The notes below the pieces were generated by a model that was not told where the DNA came from, searched no databases, and was given only the letters and a program-made list of their open reading frames with translations. The position numbers and the translations under genes were made by a program. Below, piece by piece: positions 36,701-44,243 of a stretch of DNA of 64,000 bases (positions are counted from its first letter, which is position 1; each line of letters begins with the position of its first letter). The stretch comes from Roridomyces roridus. Lineage: Eukaryota; Basidiomycota; Agaricomycetes; Agaricales; Mycenaceae. Location of the stretch: positions 372,001-436,000 of the forward strand of contig JARKIF010000018.1 of assembly GCA_029378245.1 (NCBI GenBank), read 5' to 3'.

Positions 36701-38390
36701 TACTCTCCACCTTCATCATCCTGAAACGCCTTGATTTTGCGTTCAAAATGATTCTCAGCATGAGCTTTGAACTTCTTGAACGCCATGAGTGCACCACTCT
36801 TTCTTTTCATGTGCAGCACCACTTTGTAGCCAGTATTATCGTCAACAAAGACAATACGGTGTTTCCAGCCTTCACGAGTGAAGACTTTGTACTGCTTCAA
36901 ATCAGAGTGGATGAGATCAAGGGGCGCTTCAGCTCGATGTCCAGTGGAAGGGAAAGGAGCAGCATTCAGCTTGCCAGCAAGGCATGGCTCACAGATTGGA
37001 TCTGGCTTCTGGTCCGAAGTGAGAGTGGCACCAGTAACCAGACCCTTGCGCAAGATCAACTTTGTATCAGAGTGATGGCCAAGCCGACGGTGCAGCAAGT
37101 CCAGATCAAGGGGCAAGGTTCCAACTGCGGACATAGCTGTGAACTTTGGGACTTCTATCTCCCTGACATATGCCTGGTTCCTCTCATCAATGTCTGCCTC
37201 GAAGAGTAGTTGGTTACGCCAGATGAAGGATATAAGGTTTCCTTGCATCGTGATGAGATAGTTGTGAACTCGGGCAAGATATGTGGTAGAGATGAGGTTG
37301 TGAGACAACATTGGAACATATAGGACCTTGGTCAGGATGACAGATGGGCTGGGGCGTCCATTGATGACTGGATGCAGCTCTATCTCTCCAATCAGCTCAG
37401 AATACACAACAACTCCATTGGCAACTTCAATTGCAACTCGATGAGAGTAAGCATTGAGCAATAGCTCGCGCCTGGGTGTCATGTGTGAGGTGGCTCCAGA
37501 ATCAGGATTCCACAACTGGGCAGGAGGGAGTTGAGCTGAATTGGAAAGAAGACTAGCATTGGACGCCCGATGAAACAGCTGTTCATGTGGGGTTTCATCT
37601 TTGAAACAGTTCAGAAACCAGGCTAAGTTGCCTGCTGAACAGTCCAAGACGGCATGGGCTCCACCACAGAGCATGCAAGAGAGTGCCTGGGTGGAAATGG
37701 GGATAGGAGGAACGTGCAAAGGCATCAAGAAATGATAATGAAGTTCCAAGGCAAATGTGTGCAGATGGCTAGAACCAGATAAACTGGGCCCTCAGGAGTG
37801 TGTGTGAAGAATAGATGTAGGTAAAGCAAGAGACGATTGAGATGGTCAAAAGACTAGTTCTACTGAGCAACCAGTTGTCGAGCACTAATGGCCCCAACCC
37901 CGAGATCAACGGATTGACTACCGTTTGTTTCTTGGTGGACTAAAGACTACCTCCCAAAGAGGGTTTGTCCCAACAGTTGAAGCTCCTATATACAAAAACT
38001 TATGCACACAACACTATAAGGGCAAGCACAGCACAGAAAATGCGATGGGATGTGAATCTCAAAAGATGTTAGACTTCAGTTAAGGCCGGGGCCCATAACC
38101 TGTTGTAACAGGAAGCACAGTGGACTGAGTCAACAGTGAGAAACTCTTTTATTCAATATGAGAAGAAATACATACCTGAGTCAACAGTGAGAAACTGGGG
38201 ACTCAGGTCTACTCTAGCTGGTATATATGTGTACCAAGACAAAGGGAATGCCTAAATAAGAAACTACAAGGGGAATGCCATAAAGGGAACAAGGGCATGA
38301 TGCCATCAAACACAATCACATGATTAGAACGTGACACAAACATGCCATCAGTCCATCAATGATTGATGATACAATCACTGATCTCCAACA
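33760..38390 (-). mobile_element. Complete, young Copia retrotransposon (family C)
   Basis: The two 290-bp LTRs (33760-34049 and 38101-38390) differ at one base (TGTTGAAAC versus TGTTGTAAC), and a perfect 5-bp duplication GTTTC flanks the element. The primer-binding site next to the right LTR reads GGTTATGGGCCCCGG on the element's strand. A polypurine tract (ccgggggag type) precedes the left LTR. The internal region has one long frame (37,725-34,075). LTR identity shows recent insertion. Confidence 0.95.
34075..37725 (-). CDS. Copia Pol polyprotein (family C), no capsid region
   Basis: One open frame of 1216 residues from the ATG at 37725 (MPLHVPPIPISTQALS). In order: zinc knuckle CMLCGGAHAVLDC; aspartic protease DSGATSHM; integrase HHCC (LGHHSDTK...CEPC) and DDE core (HSDLKQYK/FVDDNTGY, DDEGGEYM, NRPQQNGTAERANR); a proline-rich linker; reverse transcriptase with DFSSAFLNGDLEEDV and PIYVDDG; RNase H with YSDADHGG and STTEAEYIAG; then the end LLTLMGFRGS. 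All catalytic residues look intact. The roughly 250-residue UBN2/gag capsid region usual in fungal Copia is absent, and only about 375 nt separate the LTR from the ATG. Confidence 0.95.
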   Translation of the reverse strand: MPLHVPPIPISTQALSCMLCGGAHAVLDCSAGNLAWFLNCFKDETPHEQLFHRASNASLLSNSAQLPPAQLWNPDSGATSHMTPRRELLLNAYSHRVAIEVANGVVVYSELIGEIELHPVINGRPSPSVILTKVLYVPMLSHNLISTTYLARVHNYLITMQGNLISFIWRNQLLFEADIDERNQAYVREIEVPKFTAMSAVGTLPLDLDLLHRRLGHHSDTKLILRKGLVTGATLTSDQKPDPICEPCLAGKLNAAPFPSTGHRAEAPLDLIHSDLKQYKVFTREGWKHRIVFVDDNTGYKVVLHMKRKSGALMAFKKFKAHAENHFERKIKAFQDDEGGEYMSTEFEDYLASEGIVRRHSTRNRPQQNGTAERANRTVDEHAIAMLHEANLPPSFRALAVEAYIHVGNMHPTARIPDTTPYQLWYKEKPDVAHLRVWGCLAYVPVQKDKRDASGIHFQKCIFVGYPSEYKGWKFYNPITRKIVIAEHAVFDERYFPGASPEAMKKCPKTPPSSLIHSLPSVPAAPSVGVRNAGGDEDDDNVHLAPPPAVLANPPTPPAAEAHLPAPEPADPPSPPATPKSPSPDPIGHRTPTPPPAPLPDAPSPIGVAARRKQRGQERDRRPEVERRWEARQPTPAVVSDSDDEPPAPEEPESDDELLIQAGSALIVAHEGDPADMVLQETNSISVEYARSAIHSGNPRSYHEALQREDAHLWKEAAVEEINSLLENCTWDVVDCPPGVKPIRSQWVFLIKHKSDGTIERYKARLVADGRGQRHGIDFVEVFSPTMKASTLRIVLALAAQHDLHLRSFDFSSAFLNGDLEEDVYMTQPEGFPQGKPGQVLHLGKAIYGLKQAGRQWNKKLHAKLLSMGFKCIQSDRSCYVYDNGKTRVIIPIYVDDGCAAAKNPADIDKVIAELGQSFKVKDLGPTEFLLGIKIERDWDAGTVSMSQRQYAVDMLEQFKMSDCKPVTTPMLPGLALTKEMGARTEEESKQYKGIYQSAVGSLMYLATQTRIDIAGAVGILCRFLGNPGESHWKAVKHLFRYIKGTLDYKLTYRRSSSPTSFVTYSDADHGGDKDSGKSTGGYVVMMNGAPVSWKSKLQSTVSLSTTEAEYIAGVDAGKETKWVRNLLWELGYKVFGSSVLYLDNQSAIKVANNPEHHGRMKHLDMAHYWLRDEVARGTIKIDYVPTQDQLADLLTKPLPRPALQRLLTLMGFRGS

Positions 38391-38479
38391 GTTTCCCTCT
38401 CTGAAGTTATTCCTCAGAGAGAAAGAACCCGAATACACTGGTTTCTCATATACTCCTCTTAGTCGCCCTTTAGTCGACC

Positions 38480-38777
38480 TGTTGAAGCAGGCAGCACAGA
38501 TGAACTGAGGTCAACAGTGAGAAACTCTGTATTGGTGACTATGAAACTACATGCCTGAGGTCAACAGTGAGAAACTGGGGACCTAGGCTACATGACAGCT
38601 GACTATATACTTGTCAGAACAAAAGGAAGTCCTAATTGGTAAATGCAATAAGAAAGAAGCATATCATGGGAATTCTCCCATGTCAGATGAGTATCAGAAA
38701 CACGGTCACATGACCAGAACACGAGAATGCCATCAGTCCATCAATCAATATCATCAGTTGATCAACAACTTCCAACA
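38480..38777 (-). mobile_element. Family A solo LTR (reversed) in tandem with the tRNA mini-element
   Basis: A full 298-bp LTR (reversed), ends TGTTGAAGCAGG and ACTTCCAACA. Its left flank is CGACC (38475-38479). Its right side joins the tRNA mini-element with no duplication in between, and the second CGACC comes only after that element (38901-38905). Confidence 0.88.
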
Positions 38778-38900
38778 TGTTGAAGGTCCTTCTGGGAGTT
38801 CCCTTCACACTATCGGCAGAATAGCTCAGTTGGTTAAAGAGCATCTCGAATATACTGAGAAGGTCGCAGGTTCGAATCCTGCTTCAGCCATTTTCCAACA
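38778..38900 (+). mobile_element. tRNA-bearing 123-bp mini-element, copy 1
   Basis: It starts TGTTGAAGG and ends TTTTCCAACA. Read on the other strand the ends are TGTTGGAA...CTTCAACA, the same terminal eight bases as the family A LTR. It contains a complete tRNA-like sequence (38,815-38,890) followed by TTTT. No other internal region exists. A second copy at 42,179-42,301 has its own 5-bp duplication. Confidence 0.85.
38815..38890 (+). tRNA. tRNA-like sequence (pseudo-tRNA; anticodon position reads TAT)
   Basis: The 76 nt fold as acceptor 7 bp (one A-A mismatch at pair 4-69), D stem GCTC/GAGC, anticodon stem TCTCG/TGAGA with 7-nt loop AATATAC, 5-nt variable loop, and T stem GCAGG/CCTGC with loop TTCGAAT. 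A box (TAGCTCAGTTGG) and B box (GGTTCGAATCC) promoters are both present and a T-run follows. Position 33 is A instead of the universal U, so use in translation is doubtful. By position the anticodon would be TAT (Ile). It lies inside a mobile element. Confidence 0.65.
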
Positions 38901-39166
38901 CGACCTCGTCGAGCGGACCATCCTCCGGCCCTCTTATTTCAACACTGAGGTCAACAGTGAGAAACTGGGGACCTAGGCTACATGACAGCTGACTATATAC
39001 TTGTCAGAACAAAAGGAAGTCCTAATTGGTAAATACAATAGGAAAGAAGCTATCATGGGAGAATTCCCATGTCAGATGAGTATCAGAAACACGGTCACAT
39101 GACCAGAACATGAGAATGCCATCAGTCCATCAATCAATATCATCAGTTGATCAACAACTTCCAACA

Positions 39167-39541
39167 GATCATAGAAACTTATCAGAAAAATTGTGGACCA
39201 TAGGGGGAAGCGTCGGCATGTGCTGGAGTATGTTACACCACCATCCTTCCACATATTTGAACAAGACCCGTGGTACCTGAGTCCCACATAATGCACTGAA
39301 GGTGCACATGTATTGTAACATTTCCTTGCAAGGATTGTATTTTATTGTATTATCACCAGGCCTGGTTTGAATCCCAGAGCCACAACGGCTGTCTGAGGGC
39401 CGTGTCAGTGGGAGTACAGGTGTTAGGTGTTGGATCCGAGAAGGACATAGTGAGAGATAAAATTGCCCGGGGAAGAGTTGTCAATGTCGAAAGGACCAGA
39501 GTTCCGGGGTGAATGTCGGAGGAATGGTGACACCACTAAGG
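39167..39541. other. No recognisable gene
   Basis: This sequence follows the split A LTR. Only short frames are present, and the sequence resembles decayed transposon DNA without a motif that can be named. Confidence 0.5.
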
Positions 39542-39792
39542 TGTTGGAAGTTGTTGATCAACTGATGATATTGATTGATGGACTGATGGCATTCTCGTGT
39601 TCTGGTCATGTGACCGTGTTTCTGATATTTATCTGACATGGGAATTCTCCCATGATATGCTTCTTTCCTATTGTATTTACCAATTAGGACTTCCCTTTGT
39701 TCTTACAAGGTATATATAGGTAGCTGTCATGTAGCCTGGGTCCCCAGTTTCTCACTGTTGACCTCAGTTCATCTGTGCTGCCTGCCTCAACA
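39542..39792 (+). mobile_element. Solo LTR, family A, shorter variant
   Basis: It starts TGTTGGAAGTTG and ends CTGCCTCAACA at 251 bp. It lacks the middle repeat unit (CTCACTGTTGACCTCAG occurs once instead of twice). It abuts a reversed B-family fragment (39,793-39,879). No target duplication is visible. Confidence 0.8.
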
Positions 39793-39879
39793 CTTGGTAC
39801 ATAAATGTAAACGTCCGTGACAATCGTGAGAGGGAAAGGAACCAGGTACCCAACTGCCGATCCGGTTCCACCATTCAAC
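39793..39879 (-). repeat. Fragment of a family B LTR
   Basis: This is reversed B sequence from gtacataaatgtaaacg to ccaccattcaaca. The rest of the LTR is missing, so it is a breakpoint remnant. Confidence 0.75.
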
Positions 39880-40813
39880 AAAATGATGGAAAGATTTAAA
39901 ATGCTGAGTAGTATTGTGGTGATATGCATCTCCTTCTTATTGTGTTCACTTTCATCTTAAATTGTTGTATTCTTTGTCAGCAGATTTTCCGCCAGTGCTT
40001 GGCAATGATGTTATCAATCTCCACCTCAGACACGCCATTGTCACAGCTGAGCGCCTTCCTCGGTCTTAGGTCTAACTCCTGTGGTGATTGAGTGTATGCC
40101 TCCAGATGTGCTATACTAAGTTGTTATGCTACTAGACTCACATTTTTGAAAAATCTGAGCAAAAAGGTTTCTTTGGCACAAGTGCTCCACGACCCGCTTT
40201 GTCATTGAATACTGTATTATTCCTCAGGACCAGTTCTGGTGTGCACTGAAATAATTGAAACTTATCCAGATGTCACCGGTGGGTCAAAGCATTGTGACAA
40301 TTGGACCACTTGGTCATTCTGAAATGTGTGCATCAAAGTACAACCAGGGATGGGGAATCCTCACATTAGGTGCCGTGACAGTTGGGCTTGCTTAGTACAC
40401 ACTAAATGTGATGGTTGGGTGATCAGTATGAACTGCTCTTTTGGTGGAGGGCATATTCCTACAGGATGTGTCAGAGTCATAATTGAAGCAGAAAAGTGCA
40501 TACAGGCTGAGCCTTCACCTCCCAAACACCACCGTGCGGTAGGAAGTCACCAGGTCCCGTGATAGATACACTGATGAGTCGGTATTCCCATAGCTGGGAA
40601 TGTTTAAAGGGCAGATCAAATTCCTTGCCGCATAATGACATTGGATAGATTGAGTATAGATAGGTGCATGTTCACCAGTCCCTGTAGTTTGGGGCCATCT
40701 TGTTGTGATTATGAGCCATGCATGCATAGAAATAGACCATAGCCGGCCCCTGAATTGAATTGTCAAATGCCATGTAACCGATAAATTGAGAATGGTTAGG
40801 GGTGCCCAGATAC
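39880..40813. other. No recognisable gene
   Basis: This is AT-moderate sequence with short frames only. No LTR, inverted repeat or protein motif was recognised. Confidence 0.5.
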
Positions 40814-41467
40814 TGTTGAATGGTGGGAACGGGTTGGCAGTTAGGTACCCGGTTCCTTTTCCCTCTTGCGATTGTCATGGACGTTGTAAGGATAGCATCC
40901 TTACAGCCACATCACTGATCTGTCACCTGTCAGTCCCGGCATCATGGATCTGTCTATCTCACACAGTACAGCCTTCCGTTACCGTACACAGCCCACATAC
41001 GTATATATGGACAGCATCTACTTCACTTTAGTTACGCACGCACCCCGACACCTCCCCCTTGTATTCCTACAGTTGCTCGTAGCCTGGTTTGTCTTGCCAT
41101 AGGAATACACCGTGGTCCTGTCAACGTGTGCGTCACTGCACGTTTGGTTCGCCCGTTAGTGTCTGTCGTGAGAACGACAGCCTTTCAGACGTTTACATAC
41201 ACGATATGATATCTATGTACCAAGATCAGTGTGGGACAGATCGTCTTGATATAGTTACATTAGCAGTACCAATACTGGATAAACGGACCTTGGATACTCA
41301 TAGTAGCTTACTAGTCGGCTCCCGCATGTTGTATAAGTAGTTTCCCTCTCTGGAGTTATTCTCCAGAGAGAAAGAACCCGAATACATTGGTTTCCCATAT
41401 ACTCCTCTTAGTCACCCTTTAGTCGACCTCGTCGAGCGGACCATTCTCCGGCCCTCTTATTCCAACA
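40814..41467 (+). mobile_element. Family B solo LTR, copy 3, split by an F LTR
   Basis: The ends are TGTTGAATGG and TATTCCAACA. The body is interrupted at GTCATGGACGT by the F-family LTR (40,885-41,187). The hairpin CTCTCTGGAG-TTATT-CTCCAGAGAG is at 41,346-41,370. The outer 5-mers differ (GATAC, GGTCA), so the outer duplication has been lost. Confidence 0.85.
40885..41187 (+). mobile_element. Solo LTR, family F, inserted in a B LTR
   Basis: This is a 303-bp insertion starting TGTAAGGATAGC and ending GACAGCCTTTCA, flanked by the 5-bp duplication GACGT (40880-40884, 41188-41192). The ends TG...CA and the 5-bp duplication define an LTR. It is the only copy in the window. Confidence 0.85.
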
Positions 41468-41971
41468 GGTCATTCTAACGGCTCTGCAAAAGTGAAGGAA
41501 TGGGATCTCCAGCTTGAACTGCATGTACATTGGTCTGGGGACGAGCCAATTGCCCTGGCTGGTCCCTTGGTTTCTGGAGTCTTTTGCAAGAAAGGCACAC
41601 GGCAGGCCATGCCTTGGAAAGGCAAGACAGGTTTGGGATTACAGCAAGCAGACTTAACGGGTTCAGGAGCGGGCTTGGTGCATTGCGAATAATTTGGTGC
41701 TAGCCGGTGTGGCATTGCCACCATTGCCAAATGACATGGCACAATGTTGGTTCCAATACCACAAAATGCCAACTCCATCTGATCATGTGATCCACTGGGC
41801 AGCCCTCTGTTCGACCCACATGGGTGATAAGTTTTCCCGTCCCACTGCTGTCTGGCTCAAATAGTTCCATCCACTGTTAGCGCGTACCAGCCAGCAGCCT
41901 GCCCTCAGAGAGGGAGGAAGGAGTGCGCAATGTTATCCTCCATTGATCATCTGATCATGGAGTTGGCATTT
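41468..41971. other. No recognisable gene
   Basis: It contains imperfect inverted sequence around aatgccaactccat (41,763) and its complement (41,955-41,970). No protein or element is recognised. Confidence 0.45.
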
Positions 41972-42031
41972 TGTTGGTTCCTACCACTAAGCGACGTCAC
42001 CGGTTACATTGCTTAGTGGTAGGAACCAACA
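41972..42031. repeat. Perfect inverted repeat, 21-nt arms
   Basis: The arms 41,972-41,992 and 42,011-42,031 are exact reverse complements (GGTTCCTACCACTAAGC core) with an 18-nt spacer. The outer ends are TGTTG and CAACA. It may be a foldback element or a transcript hairpin. Confidence 0.8.
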
Positions 42032-42178
42032 CACAGTGGATACACCTCAACAAATCTCTTGGTGCATTTTGTGGGTTGCAGCTCCTTGGTTTTTATCTTG
42101 CCCAAAATGCCTCGCCCTCAGCTGTTTGCGCCACATTCATCTATGCCTGGCTCAATTATCATCTGTCGGACATCCGAC

Positions 42179-42301
42179 TGTTGAAGGTCCTTCTGGGAGT
42201 TCCCTTCACACTATTGGCAGAATAGCTCAGTTGGTTAAAGAGCATCTTGAATATACTGAGAAGGTCGCAGGTTCAAATCCTGCTTCAGCCATTTTCCAAC
42301 A
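42179..42301 (+). mobile_element. tRNA-bearing 123-bp mini-element, copy 2, with 5-bp target duplication
   Basis: It has the same length and layout as 38,778-38,900. It is flanked by CCGAC on both sides (42174-42178, 42302-42306). Its tRNA-like part (42,216-42,291) differs from copy 1 in the anticodon stem (TCTTG), at one base of the T loop (TTCAAAT) and one base upstream of the tRNA. Stand-alone insertion with a 5-bp duplication shows that this unit transposes by an LTR-type integrase. Confidence 0.88.
42216..42291 (+). tRNA. tRNA-like sequence (pseudo-tRNA), copy 2
   Basis: The cloverleaf is the same as copy 1, with G-T pairs in the anticodon stem and TTCAAAT in the T loop. The A box is intact, the B box is altered by one base, and TTTT follows. 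Position 33 is again A. Its location in a mobile element makes a functional tRNA gene unlikely. Confidence 0.6.
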
Positions 42302-42306
42302 CCGAC

Positions 42307-43086
42307 AAAGACAAGGAGCTTGTTGGCTTTGGGGCCATCTTTGTCAAGCAGCTGCAGTGCAAAATTGGCTGTTGGCAACAAAATTTTGCATTGAAGTGTG
42401 CCCCCAGTTTCGTCACCCAGGCCCTCTGGAATGACACACAAATTGTATCTGTTTTGGTACTGCATGTGTTTTGGTTGGGGTTGACACAATAACATCAGGA
42501 ATGTGAGAGAGTCTGCGGAGCGCTGGGGTCAATGACAAACAGCACTCTAGTGCATCCACAATTGTCGTAAGACTGCATCCTGATTGGCTGATCAACGCCT
42601 CGACAAAGGACCAAGGACACTCATGTCCTCCTGGAAGCGAAGCTTGTGCAGTGCAGGCCCCAAAGAGCTCCCTCGTGGAACTTGAAGGCATGGAAGTGTG
42701 GAGATGGATGCATACATGGTTCAATACATTCAACGCCGCTAGAGCACAGCTTGCGGAAGGAATCATTAGACATCATCTGTTGTCAGCCAGGGTGAGTGCT
42801 GCAGGGGGTACAACAACGGATGCTGCAACCAATGTCACGACAGGTATGACTTGCCTGTGGGTGCAGCATGTCCAAGGGAATATAGAAACAATGTTCAGGA
42901 TGATGTACTCAAAATGCAATGGGCACAGAGAAAAGGGACACAAATATGTACCAACACAGTGTTTGGTCAACAAACAAAAAGACACATGAGTTCATTTTAA
43001 TTCTAAGATTAATGCATCTCCTGCAGCACCTCACTTCAACCTAACAGAAGCCAACTTTGAAGACAGGACCAACTTTGAAAACAGGA
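42307..43086. other. No recognised gene
   Basis: A frame at 42,651-42,989 has ordinary composition (VWRWMHTWFNTFNAARAQLAE), but no family, splice pattern or partner was recognised. It may be decayed transposon coding. Confidence 0.4.
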
Positions 43087-43382
43087 TGTTGGTCTGTTTT
43101 GGAGTGTCCGATCACATGATGATATGCATCTCCTTCCTATTGTGTTCACCTTCATCTTCTTTCTTATTGTTCTGATCACTATCTCTCTTATTGTTCTGGT
43201 AGTGATCTTTCTTATTGTCTTGGTACAGATCTGGTTCTATTGTCTTTGTAGGTATATAGCTAGCTACCTTGCAATGGATCTGGGCTTTTCGCCTCCCATC
43301 TGAGACTGCTATATCAGCACCCATCTGAGACCCCTGCCTTATCAGCACCCTATCTGAGACCACCCTCCCTCTTATTCCAACA
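43087..43382 (+). mobile_element. Solo LTR, family E, copy 2
   Basis: The body matches the E family from TGTTGG...GTTTTGGAGTGTCCG to TTATTCCAACA, with a small deletion after the sixth base. The flanking 5-mers (CAGGA, AGCAA) do not match. Confidence 0.85.
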
Positions 43383-44243
43383 AGCAATGCAACGAAGACT
43401 TGTCAAATAGGCCCAGCCATTTCCTGATTTTCATCACCCCAGATTTTCAAGTTCCGGATATGTTTCAATGCAGCTGCACGAGTATAAATCGTCCCTGCGT
43501 GTGGACTGAAAAGGTAAGTTGTGTATCCAGTGCAAATTCTGTTCCAATCATGCACCCTTGTGGTGCTATAACCCGCTGCGCTTGGGCTCAGATTCTTTGC
43601 AGCTGGAAATGGAGGTCATTGGTTTCCAAGCACCATACCCATAACCTGATATTCAAAGTGACACCGTTCTGCAAGCCCAGCAGCCTCAAGCAACCTCTGT
43701 TGTGGTACATGAACGCTACGGGTGCGAATTTCAAAGATCAAACGGAAACAGGAAACCTCTGCAGTATCCAACCCTTACTGGTCATCGTCAAGGCATTCAT
43801 CCACTCATATCTTCCTTGCCTGGCAAGAGGAGTGTCTCTATTCTCATTGCCTCAACGTGTTCTGGGCAGGCATGGTTGGGTTTCTCATGTATTTAACTGC
43901 ACTGATTCCTAACCTGATGTATCCGACTATTCCGGAGTTCTGTATGCGCAGAAATGTATTTTGCATTGTCTCTGACATAAATGAGCAAGATTTTGTTTGA
44001 GGGCGCGGAACCTAATCGGCTATGTACGTCAACAGTCTCGGCATTTTCTCTTTGTCTTTCTCTCTCTCTCTGCGTATCCTTGTCTTTGCTGCCATGCATG
44101 GAGTCTCCCTCATATCTGTAGCAATGTATACATGCTAATGCCATTCCGGATACTCTGCTCTGCTGTTGGTTGTGCCATGCATAGCACGAGTCACTTGCAG
44201 TGGAGCAGAGTTGGCTGGACTGGCTGGAATCTCAGATACCTGC
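43383..44243. other. No recognised gene
   Basis: A 170-codon frame (43,400-43,912) is cysteine-rich but matches nothing recognised. A CT-rich tract (tttctctctctctctg) lies near 44,056-44,073. Confidence 0.4.

Larger units (their letters stand above)
33542..38944 (+). mobile_element. Family B solo LTR, copy 2, carrying two later insertions
   Basis: The ends TGTTGAATGG (33542) and TTTCAACA (38944) are flanked by CTGAG (33537-33541, 38945-38949). The LTR body is in three pieces: 33,542-33,759, 38,396-38,479 and 38,906-38,944. The gaps are a complete Copia element (33,760-38,390, duplication GTTTC) and a composite of a reversed A LTR plus the tRNA mini-element (38,480-38,900, duplication CGACC). 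Confidence 0.88.
33462..39166 (-). mobile_element. Family A LTR (5' LTR of the reversed Copia), split by nested insertions
   Basis: The reversed LTR begins TGTTGAAGCAGG at 33462, next to the primer-binding site GGTTATGGGCCC read on the minus strand. It is interrupted at 33,541 by a B-family LTR and resumes after the duplicated CTGAG at 38,945, ending CTTCCAACA at 39166. Everything between 33,542 and 38,944 is a later insertion. Confidence 0.85.

Noticed and set aside
38815..38890. A functional nuclear tRNA-Ile gene
   Set aside because: Position 33 is A instead of U, the acceptor stem has a mismatch, and both copies lie inside a 123-bp mobile unit.
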